DNA of 20,175 nucleotides, from assembly GCA_905397405.1 (NCBI GenBank), contig CAJPVJ010000822.1, forward strand, positions 1-20,175, read 5' to 3'. Source of the DNA: Oppiella nova (lineage: Eukaryota; Arthropoda; Arachnida; Sarcoptiformes; Oppiidae). Below, piece after piece: positions 1-11,500 of this stretch. The notes beneath the pieces are model-generated. The model had not been told where the DNA came from. It saw nothing but the letters and a program-made list of their open reading frames with translations, and did not search any database. Every line of letters begins with the position of its first letter. Position 1 is the stretch's first letter. Both the position numbers and the translations under genes were made by a program.

Positions 1-683
1 AACCACACCATACATACCGTACCATACATACCATACCATACATGCAAACACTATACTCTATTCTCTCTCTCTCTCTCTCTCTCAGCCTTTTTACTTATAA
101 TTCTTACGCTTTCTCTCTCTCTGACCCTCTGAGGACTATTAAAGTATATTTCAAATTAAGTTAATGTACGACAACACCAATTCTTATATGCAATTCTTAG
201 TGAGAGAAAAAAGAACTTTTATATATCTATATATTCTTGTCTAATATATACGGCTATTAATTCTAATAACACACAAAACTGTTAGCTTTTCTCCTTACTT
301 AACACTCTTATCGCATACCCTTCCCATTGACTGAACTTTTTCTGTCCAGTAATCTCTCATTGCGGCGAATATTTCTCTCTCACACTATCCTATAGAAGTG
401 TTTTTTTATTGTATAAATTATTGCAGCATTTTTTTGTCCCTCTATTGTATGAAAGAATTAAATTTAAATATAAATATATATGGAAACCAATCGCTAATGT
501 CAGAGCACTGGAATTTCTTATATTTATATTTTTTTGAGCAAAATTTCTGATTTTTCTCGTCTCTCACTTTCTTTCAAACCATTAGCTTAACTATACTTAT
601 AGTCCTTATAGCGAGCGCCCCGACCGATGAAAATCGTGAAACGAAAACTTAACGCCAAAAATGTCATCAATTTTAGTTTAAAT
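1..683. repeat. Left arm of a large inverted repeat
   Basis: This segment is the reverse complement of 9403-10497: base 1 pairs with 10497 and base 683 with 9403. It lacks about 365 bp (corresponding to 10070-10430) and about 28 bp (around 9656-9684) and has scattered single-base differences. The window edge cuts it, so it may extend further. It carries no coding sequence I can recognise. Confidence 0.9.
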
Positions 684-778
684 CTGTGCACCTCTTTCAC
701 CACTTCCCCCCTGTGGTCCAACACCAACACTGGACTCCGGATTTGATCGCACGCTATGTAGAAGACTTCGTGATTTAC
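684..778 (-). CDS. Ten-m: Teneurin exon fragment: shell, cut off at an inverted repeat
   Basis: After a 68-nt intron (779-846; acceptor atttcag|GTA, phase 0) this fragment encodes [20 protein letters not shown] followed by [12 protein letters not shown]. It matches the FY-A-DQ-GSPL---D--G-IVKE segment of teneurins. The family continues with a TPFG motif and several hundred more residues. Here homology ends inside the Arg codon at 684, exactly where the inverted repeat 1-683 begins. A donor at GAG|gtgcac is conceivable but would cut the conserved KE-hR stretch. Confidence 0.85.
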
Positions 779-3700
779 CTGAAATTTAGATACAAATCAC
801 CGTAAAATCGTCTAAAATAATAAGTGGATAGGGGGTGACTATATACCTGAGTGGTGAGGGGCACCCCCTGGTCATCGTATACAATAGTAGTGACTCTGGC
901 GTCGGCGTTATTGAAGGTATGTGTGACAAGACTTGGCCTCAATATATCGCCGTAGAAATACTGCGTTACGTTTCCGTAGCTGTCTTTGCGGACAGACAAC
1001 CGACCCCTCGAGTCATACATATAGCGGACGTCATAACGTGAGAGCCGATGGGCTCTCATGAGTTGTCCCAACGAATTGAATGTAAACCTCTCTTCTCCCC
1101 TCTGAATGACAAACCCTTTGGCGTCCGTAATATAAGGCGTTTCACCGAAGCTGACGATCCGATCGCTGGCGTCATATAACATGTCGATGCGGTTCCCCAT
1201 GTATTGCATTGTCGCCAGATTGGAGTTGTCGTCGTAGGAGAACTTCCAGTGATCCCTTCCCATCACTTCCACGAGCTGTTGGTCATTATCGTAGGTGTAG
1301 TTCTGGAGCCGCACTTTACTGGCGCCCAAATGGCGCATAAAAGTCTTGGATTGGATGAGCGCGCCGTTGGAATTGTACGACAGATCCATACGGAAGACCT
1401 CTTTGTCGGCGATCACGAGTGATAACTGAAGCAAATAGTGTGAGGCGTCGAAAGTCTTGGAGTAGGAGGCGATCCCGTCTGTCAGTAACGTCTCGTTCAG
1501 CGATTTGTCATAAATGCGGAAATTGGCGATCGCTTCGAGACGTCCGGTGCGCTGATTGTAGGCATAATCAATGGCCGGAAGACTGACTGATCCGACTCTA
1601 GCCGACAGGAGCTTCAGTCGACCGAAAGAGTCGTATTGATAGCTAAACACTAGATTTGATAAGAGATAAGAACTGACGAATTGGTGCAACTGTTTGGTGA
1701 GCAGAGCGCCGGTGTATTCAAACATCAACACAATCTGCTGGTCCTCGTATTGCCACANGCCGACAGGAGCTTCAGTCGACCGAAAGAGTCGTATTGATAG
1801 CTAAACACTAGATTTGATAAGAGATAAGAACTGACGAATTGGTGCAACTGTTTGGTGAGCAGAGCGCCGGTGTATTCAAACATCAACACAATCTGCTGGT
1901 CCTCGTATTGCCACAACTCTTTCGTCAAGAGTCCACTCATTTTGTTATAGATTTTCTCGACTTTTCCCGAACCGAACACCACTTCTTTGAGTTGCGACCG
2001 ATTATTATACAAATAAACAATTTTCCCCAAATCGTTGGGATAGGTCTTCATAATCGGCCGGTGCTCTGCGTCCAAGTATATCACATATGCATTCAGAGGA
2101 GTATTATTCGGCGGAATATAAATCAGTTTATAGAAAGTCAGAGATATCTCGAGACGGAAGGCATGTTTAGTGCCCTTTGGAGTTGTGATGGCTTTGAGGC
2201 CTCCGTTGTCGTCGTAAGTGAACACATATTTGCGACCACTTCTGAGGACAATCCTATTGGGAGACATCTTTCCGTCTTCGTAGCTATTCTTCAAACTGGT
2301 TGTGTCTGAGAAGCGAATCTCCGACAAGTGGCCCATTCGGTCGTAGCTATAAGTCTCTGAGTGCTGGCCCTCCTGCCAGCCCGACAGACGGCCGAACCGG
2401 TCGTACATCATATTCAGCGGCAGACGACTCTCTTTGGGCAGCCATTGGACGGGACGGGAGGAGTCGTCGTACTGTACGAAAAGGAAAGGTCGCCGCGAGT
2501 TGTTGTACAGTATCTCCCGGTTGGCGATCCAGTCGTACTCGACGGACAGGAATTGGGTCTCATTTATAACGAGAATCCTCTCAACGGCCGCAATATTCTT
2601 CTCCCTCTCCGTCCGTCTGTTATACTTCACGTCATAATCCCAACCAATCCATGGCTTCTGGGTGTTGGGTGTCATCAACGCTTGCCTCATGAGCACCGGG
2701 AACATTCCGGCCTGGACTGGCAGGTAAGACAGCAGTACTTTATGCGGCTGTGCCTCCCAATAGATGATGTCTTTCCAAGGGGTCTCCACTTCGATGGAAC
2801 CGTCCAAATGGACAAATGTCTTCAACTCAATGCCATTCTCATAGGTGTTGAACGACTCGCCCCTCACTTTGACAATAGTATTCTTGGTTTGTGTCACTTC
2901 CGACGACGAGTCCACTGTTGATACCAGTGCCCCGTCGTGGCTGAAGTCAAACTCGAGTTCAGTGGACAGACCGGTGGGCCGTATGAAGCGCACGAGACGT
3001 CCGCTCTGGTCGTAGAAGTAGAAGAATGAATGGCCGGACGAGTCGGACCGCGAGACGAGTAGACCGGACGAGTCGTACGTGAACTTTGTGGTCAAATTGT
3101 CGGGATTGACGAACTGCTCTAAGAAACCCTGTTTATTGGTCAGTACCCGACACTTCTGACCCCTCGTCGTCTCGATTGTGTGCAAACTATTGCCGGAGTC
3201 CCTAATGAACGACACTTTATTGCCTGAGGCGTCCGTAACGGCACTCAGTTTCCCGAAACTGGTGTTCACGTTATACAAGAATGTATATAATGAGCGGCCG
3301 GTTATGATGCTCCGGGTGGTCGTGTGCTGACCGTATTTGTTGAATACGTACAGCTCCTGGCCGTCCGGGAAAGCGATCTGAAACTCGAACTGTTCGTCCG
3401 GTTGCGGGATATAAGGCACGGCTGATAGGATACGGAGATTACCGGCGTCTGCCATATGGAGGACACCATTACTCGTCAGCGTTAAGGCAGTGATCGATAC
3501 GAGTCGCGTGTCTCGGGCCAGGAGTACAACCTTTTCCTGTAAATAACAATTGAGTTAATAAACCGTTAGAAATGTATTTATTGTTTAATAGTTTATGAAT
3601 TTATTTGAATTAATGGGAAATATTGTGATAACATAATGGATAAGAAGAACAAAGATAAGGGTAAAGAAGTGAATCCAAAGCCGAAGCCAAAGTCAAAGTC

Positions 3701-5543
3701 AAAGACAGACAAACACATCCTTCAAACGACTAATAATGTTAAGCAAAATTTAAAGCCTGACACAAATCAGATTAAACTTCAACCGAAACCTAATAATTCA
3801 CCAAAAACTCAGTCAAAGAAAAGTATAGAAAGTGATAATAAGGTATCAAAGAGTGGACAGCAATCTTGGACTAAAGGGTGGTTCAAAATAGTAGCCCCAA
3901 AGACAGAACCTAAGAAGAATGAGATCAATAAGACAAAGACAGCTGTAAAACCTGTTGCAAACAAAACGGATTTAAATAAAACTGAAAAGAAAACAGTAGT
4001 TCCGCACAAAGAATTTCAATTAAGTCCATCAAATGCTAAGATATTGGTGGACAGGGGTTATACGGATCTACGAGAGATAGGACACGGCTCCTATGGCAAG
4101 GTATACACCTCGATGTCCCGCACACACAACAAACGGATGGCCATTAAAATAGTGGATTTGAAACGATTGACGCAATCCTTTAAAGATAAGTATCTGAGCG
4201 TTGAGTTGAAATTAATGAAAACACTGCCCAATCATCACAATGTCATCAGGTTTTATGATATCATCGAAGGAACCGCTGACCAGTTGTAAGATTCTTATCG
4301 TTAAAATTAATTCAAACTAATTATACGAATGGCTTGTAATTGAAAGGCTGTACGAAGTAATGGATTTGTGTCCCAACGGAGACCTCTTTGAGTACATATA
4401 TAAACATCATTACATTCCTGAAGGACAGGCGTGCAGATGGTTTAAGCAGATAATTAGCGGTTTAGAGCACATCCACGTCAATGGGTTCGCGCACCGGGAC
4501 CTTAAGTGCGAGAATCTGTTACTGAGTGATACATACGATATCAAAATCACTGACTTTGGCTTCTGTTGTCGTATCAAATATGTGAAGAAAGTTAGGTTTG
4601 GGGGAAATGGGTTCACAAATATCACTCCTGAGGAATGTATGAGCGAAACATTTTGCGGAAGTATTGCATTTTCATCACCAGAAGTCCTCAGAGCACAGCC
4701 CTATTTGCCCACTAAGGCTGATATATGGCATGAATTACTATCTCATAGAATATTTGACAGCAAAACTAATACATATATTTGTTTCTATCGTTTAGGAGCT
4801 CAGGTATTGTCTTATATGTGATGCTGTTTGGGAGGTATCCAACCGATGACCAAGAAATGAGACATTTTCAAGAAAATACCGATCACTTCATACAGTGTCC
4901 AGATCTACCGGAAGTGTCGGTTGAGTGCAAGGAAGTGATACATAATATTCTCACAAATCAGAGCAAAAGATATACGATCGACACAATCAAAGACAGTAAA
5001 TGGTTTAAAACTGAGTGGACAGACATCGATAGCATAACTGATTTAAACGAATATTTCAGAAATCTTAATGTTTATCGACAGGTGACTGAAGAGTTTACTT
5101 TTACTGAAAATCAACCCCAAAATGATATACCACCTGATGATATCGATTAATATAAATATTTGTCACTATATTAATATTTGGTTTTTTGTGCGCTAAATAA
5201 CTTATAAAAGTTTCAATAAAGTACTCGAAAATAAAATAAATTCTAAAAAACAATTTCATTGATAGCAAGGAAAAACAAATTTTCTCAAATTGCGATCTCG
5301 CGAAATGAATTCACATCTAATCTCCTAAAAAACATTTCATTGTATTACGAAAGAAGTCAAAAGTTGGAAATAATTTTCCCCAAACGTCGTGAAAAAAATA
5401 GTCGAGTCAACAACAGCTCCAAAGTATATCATTGAAAGCAAACAATTGTTTGAAATTCAATTCAATTCGTGACAAAAGAGAAAAGAAATCAATTCTTAGA
5501 TCAAACAAATGAAAAAACTAATCGATTGCAAGTCTAACTCTTT

Positions 5544-5579
<36 letters not shown>

Positions 5580-8500
5580 TGTTGTCATACCTCGAACTCA
5601 TTGGGTTGTTGTACGAGTCCGGACAGGTTGGGTAGGGCACAGGTGCAGTTCTGGGCGTTAATATCTTTGCACATCTCGACCGGACACGAGTGCCTCGTAT
5701 TAGCCTTTTTGCCGGCGAAATGAATGAGTTCCCCCTCTTGTGTGAGGGCTCGCACTCTATTGACGCCACTATCAGACACTTCTGTCACATAAAGGATTCC
5801 TTCGGGAAATTAAGACAACAAAACAAGAGTTAGTTTTTCGTGTGTTTTCGTAAATTTCAATAAAACATAAATTAATCAATTGTTTACCCGTTGGCCCGAA
5901 AGCAAAGTTAGCAAAGAATCCTAACTCATGGCTATTATTAATGCGACCGTTTGTATGGTTATTATCCTCGGAGGCCTTACAATAGGAAGGACTGCCCGCT
6001 ATTATCATAACTCTTCGGTCAGGCGTTAGTTTGAGGACCATATGGTCATCGATGAAATATAGGGAGCCCTCCAATGGGTTAATGCCTACGTGTGTCGGCC
6101 AATGAAGTTTGATCTGTCAATACAAACACACAATACGTTTAAATGAATGTCTTAAATGTCTAATCAGTCCATTGTCTCAACACTGACTTCATTGACAGCC
6201 AGAGTTCCTTTGCATGGAATGGGTTTCCATTGTTTTTGATGATTCCGATCGCCGATAATCGTGTGAACGATGCCGTGATTGTCAACCATACGGATGCTGT
6301 TTCCGTCGGCGAAATAAAGCGAGCCATCCGTCGCGAACGCCATTCCCTTAGGATATATGAGTCGGGCTTCCGGTGCGGGCTTTCCGTCGCCGCATTTAAG
6401 CGGGTCGTGTGGGAAACACCGGTCGCCATTGCCCACCACCACATCCAAGTTGTTCTCCGGGTCCTCCACTTTGTCGAGTCTATGAAACAAATTTCTCTTA
6501 TTTTCGCATTTTATTAGAAATATATTTCGCATTACGAGTGGATTCGTAGTATTTGATGCCTTTCCGGATCAGATATGTAAAGGTGACCATCGATTGGACT
6601 CAACATAATGTGATACTGATATGAATTGCGAAGATTTTTATGCTTGAATATAGTGTAGACTTGTTTCTCGGGGGTAATCCTCCGGATGAGGTTAGCGTCG
6701 CCCACATATACACTGCCATCGGGACCACTGGTCAGTGCTATGGGTGCCAGTAGTCTATTATCCCGGGCCAATCCATTACATTCTTTGCCGCAAATCATAT
6801 TTCTGGCCAAACCGTTGCCCATCAGCACCGATATAACTCTGGGCTGTTGTTTGAAGAAAACGGTAGTGCCGTCGCCCTTCTGAAGGACGCCCTCATGAAA
6901 GTTATATCTGTGATGGATATCCAGATTCCAAGAGCCGAACTCCGATATATCCATATCATAGCCGCGTAATGTAGTCGACAGCGCCGTCCAAACGGTTTGC
7001 TTGCAATCCTTGTACTGATAGCCGACATACACTGCAAACAAAACGACAAATCAATGAATTCATGAAAACAATTCAAAGATAATATACGACAAGAAAAGCG
7101 GAAATAATTTCTTAGAAAATCCATTATCTCAGCAAACCTTTAGCGACAGTAATGCCATAGACTTTCTGTTTGTAGATATTTCTCTTATTCCAAGAGTAGG
7201 TGTATTTGATGTCCGGGTCGGCCTCAAAGGTCTTCTCGAATAGTATGCCTTCAATGACAATACGTAAGAGGACCAGACGTAGGGTTTTAGGTATGACTGA
7301 CGGCGTCAACTGAACATTGATAGTGGACAGGTAGCCCTGGCTATAGCTGCTGTGGTAGACAAGGTGTAGGTGCGAGCCAGGGATGACCAAACTCTCCTGT
7401 AGGACCTGTTCGTTGAAACGTGAAATAAAAAGTTTGAGAAAACAATTTTCAGAGTCGATGTGAAAGCATTTCAATGAAGTTATAAATTTTGATGACAGGA
7501 ATGGGAGGCAAAGACAAAGAGTGGGAAAAGAAAATGCAATTTAAGAGAAAAATTAAAATTTCAAAATAAGTTCGCAGAGAAAAGTATTTTTTATGTTAAG
7601 TGTATTTTTAAATGAATTTTTTATGTGTGAATTGAGCCATAAATCACAGTAAGATTTACGGCAATTGTGTTGAGAATAAAAACTAAAATCAAATATAAAA
7701 AAATCTGAAAGTCATAAAAGTTTTTGCCTCCCATTCGTTATTATATATTGTATTATATTATGTTTCATAAAATGTGAGCAATATTTATGGCCACCAAAAT
7801 CATGGCATGAATTTGATTAGACGTGAGACTGACCTGAGTCTCAGCGATAGACTGACGGCGTCAACTGAACATTGATAGTGGACAGGTAGCCCTGGCTATA
7901 GCTGCTGTGGTAGACAAGGTGTAGGTGCGAGCCAGGGATGACCAAACTCTCCTGTAGGACCTGTTCGTTGAAACGTAAAATAAAAGTTTGAGAAAACAAT
8001 TGAAAGCATTTCAATGAAGTTATAAATTTTGATGACAGGAATGGGAGGCAAAGACAAAGAGTGGGAAAAGAAAATGCAATTTAAGAGAAAAATTAAAATT
8101 TCAAAATCAGTTCGCAGAGAAAAGTATTTTTTATGTTAAGTTTATTTTTAAATGAATTTTTTATGTGTGAATTGAGCCATAAATCACAGTAAGATTTACG
8201 GCAATTGTGTTGAGAATAAAAACTAATATCAAATATAAAAAAATCTGAAAGTCATAAAAGTTTTGCCTCCCATTCGTTATTATATATTGTATTATATTAT
8301 GTTTCATAAAATGTGAGCAATATTTATGGCCACCAAAATCATGGCATGAATTTGATTAGACGTGAGACTGACCTGAGTCTCAGCGATGACGGCGCTGTTC
8401 TCAGTACAGCCTCCCTGAGCACCGGGACGTAGACTCTCGTGGAGTATGGGTTTCATCACATCGTACTCATGCTTCAGACAATGCCATAGACTTTGGTTGC

Positions 8501-11500
8501 GTTTCTTATCGCTAATCATAACTCCAACGCCTATTGAATTAAAGTCAATGTGTTTAGCAATATGTTTAATAATAACAGTTGATATGTCGTGACATTTCTA
8601 TTATGAGTCCAGTCTATCATAAGTGAATAATAATGCGAAAGACAAACACAATGGACATCACTATTCATGTGAAGTGTGCCACTGATAACGGATAGAGAGA
8701 GAGTGAAAGGCTATGCGAACCTGTATTAAAGGGATCAGTTTGTGTGGGATCCGTATCGTCTGACGGCGCCGATGACATGACAACCGGATTCAACATCACT
8801 ATAATGTCATTCCATGGCACCACTACTGTCCGCTTAATCGGATGAAAGGGATTGCGCTGGAACTGTAGGGCAACGGCACCGCCACCGTTCACTAATATAT
8901 CAAACCTACCAAACCATATGCACCCGACGATAGAGACGACACGTCCAGCCAAAAGTCAAGACACGAGTATTAAACCAAAAACCAGTGCCAAAGACAGTGA
9001 GAGCGGGTGTGAGTGAGATATAAGTAGTGGAGTGAGTGATGGAGAGAGTGAGAGAGAGAGAGGGAAAGAGGGAGTGAATAGTAAGAAGAATTGGTATCAG
9101 TTATCAAAAGCCCTTAAATCTGAGTCTAGAAACTGATTAGAAATTCATACCATCCGTCTCCTCGGGTGAGAGTAAAGCCAAATTGTGGATCAGTTGCGAC
9201 GCTAACACGAATCCCAATAAGACCATTGCCTTCACGGCTAATCACTTGGCCTCGTATTACAGACACACGACTACAGGAGCCCAGAGATAGACACAGAGAG
9301 GGATAGAAAGAAAGAGAGAATTGATATGCAATAAAAGCATTAGTAAAGTGTGGAGTGAAGTGCAACTGAGAAAATAGTGGCAAAAATGAGAAGATATATT
9401 GCATTTAAACTAAAATTGATGACATTTTTGGCGTTAAGTTTTCGTTTCACGATTTTCATCGGTCGGGGCGCTCGCTATAAGGACTATAAGTATAGTTAAG
9501 CTAATGGTTTGAAAGAAAGTGAGAGACGAGAGAAATCAGAAATTTTGCTCAAAAAAAATATAAATATAAGAAATATATATATAAGAAATTCCAGTGCTCT
9601 GACATTAGCGATTGGTTTCCATATATATTTATATTTAAATTTAATTCTTTCATACATAAGAATACGAGTGAATAGTATGTAGAAATAGAGGGACAAAAAA
9701 ATACTGCAATAATTTATACAATAAAAAAACACTTCTATAGGAGAGTGTGAGAGAGAAATATTCGCCGCAATGAGAGATTACTGGACAGAAAAAGTTCAGT
9801 CAATGGGAAGGGTATGCGATAAGAGTGTTAAGTAAAGAGAAAAGCTAACAGTTTTGTGTGTTATTAGAATTAATAGCCGTATATATTAGACAAGAATATA
9901 TAGATATATAAAAGTTTTTTTTCTCTCACTAAGAATTGCATATAAGAATTGGTGTTGTCGTACATTAACTTAATTTGAAATATACTTTAATAGTCCTCAG
10001 AGGGTCAGAGAGAGAGAGAGAAAGCGTAAGAATTATAAATAAAAAGGCTGAGAGAGAGAGAGAGAGAGAATGAGAGTAAAAATTTTCGTAAATGTAAGCA
10101 ATTTTTACGGTTGTGTTAACTACTGGTTGTGTGGAAATGGGATGAGAAATGACGCGAACACTAAAAGGTGTGGAAAAATTCATCGCAAAGAAAATGCTAA
10201 TCAATGGGCGAAAAATTTAGGGAAATTTTTGTATTGTTTACAGAATTCTCATAAATGCACAGAATTTGTGGGAAAAATGCATTTTTAAATTTGGCACCGA
10301 TAGGCAAAACCGATGAATTGGATTGCATGCTCACTAGAAGATTGCACTACTACACCAATATATGCCAAATACAGAGAGCACTGGGAGATAGACGGCACTG
10401 GGAAGGGGAGTATATGCGAGAGAGAATTGAGAGAGAATAGAGTATAGTGTTTGCATGTATGGTATGGTATGTATGGTACGGTATGTATGGTGTGGTTGTT
10501 ATATACTGACTGAGACGGAGCAATGACTAGCATTGATAGCACTCAACATTTCATTTAAAATGCATTAGAATTCTGTGTTTTTTGGGTTAACACTATTTAT
10601 TGGACAAGAATTGGGATAATATGGACAAGAATTGGGATATTATTCCGAATTAAATATAAGAATTCACTTATATTTATCGGAAGGAATGGGAGGTAAGGAG
10701 AGAGAGATATATTGAAAGATTGGATTTAATATAATTGTGTTGTTTGTTGTGGTGGTATATATTAGGTAGGAATGGGAGGGAGTGGGAGATGTAGTGTATT
10801 GGATGGCAATGGTTTGGGAGTGGGTTTCATGGGATCGATTGATTCAATACATATAAGACAGCCAGAGGGGACTGACACACACTAACACATACACCGCTAT
10901 AACTAATACACAAACATAACGTATTGCTAAACATCGAGAGGTTAGGTGACAAACAAACAGATTTGCGGCACAGATAGCCATAAATGCAGTCCTCCTCGTC
11001 CGCACAGTTGTGTCACATCTTATCAGTAGTGGACAGACATGACAGTCGATGCAGAAGAGGAGAGAAAATTAAAATAATTTGAGAGCAAAACAGACAATAA
11101 GGACAACACATAGAACATAGAGATTCACATTCAATGAGCGTCTCATCCGTTTAATGAGATTCAGATGCAAGTGTTTGGACACTATTTACAGACATTCAAA
11201 ACACCAGTCATTTCTCAATACATGAGAGAGAAAGAGACTTATGATTACATCAATTAATGGGAAATACATACAAATGAGGCGTTTCTGCCGTTTGGATACA
11301 AGAAAAACATTTACGGATTGAGAAGAATAAGAGAGATAAAGAAGAGTAGGAAAAGACAATTAAGTTTTGCACACAAAATGAAAATAAATTGATTTGTTTT
11401 GTTAACAAATTTGATAAAAACTTAAACATAAGGATTAGCAAGGTTTTTTGATTATAATTATAGGGCAGTGTATGCCACTGTCTGATCACAATCAATGTCG

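Larger units (their letters stand above)
7295..8387. repeat. Tandem duplication (7295-7848 and 7850-8387) with exon pieces
   Basis: The two copies share the 5' 111 nt of the plug exon, the whole preceding intron and the last 15 nt of the exon before. They differ by a few substitutions and a gap of about 16 nt in copy 2 (near 7479-7495 of copy 1). The exon part is identical. The junction near 7849 creates a hybrid exon at 7834-7960. Confidence 0.92.

Noticed and set aside
1204-2921. Long plus-strand ORFs opposite the YD exon (up to 186 codons)
   Set aside because: Shadows of a GC-richer coding exon on the other strand; no domain or start context of their own.
847-3536. Bacterial Rhs/YD-repeat gene or horizontal transfer
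   Set aside because: The exon is joined in phase through spliceosomal sites to EGF, plug and NHL exons typical of animal teneurins.
4360-4821. Kinase ending at 4821 by reading through intron 2
   Set aside because: It would end the kinase just after DIW; splicing at the GC-AG sites restores the conserved C-lobe with correct phase.
10070-10440. Small plus-strand ORFs (72 and 61 codons) in the intron
   Set aside because: No recognisable domain, low-complexity ends made of GA repeat, no splice support.
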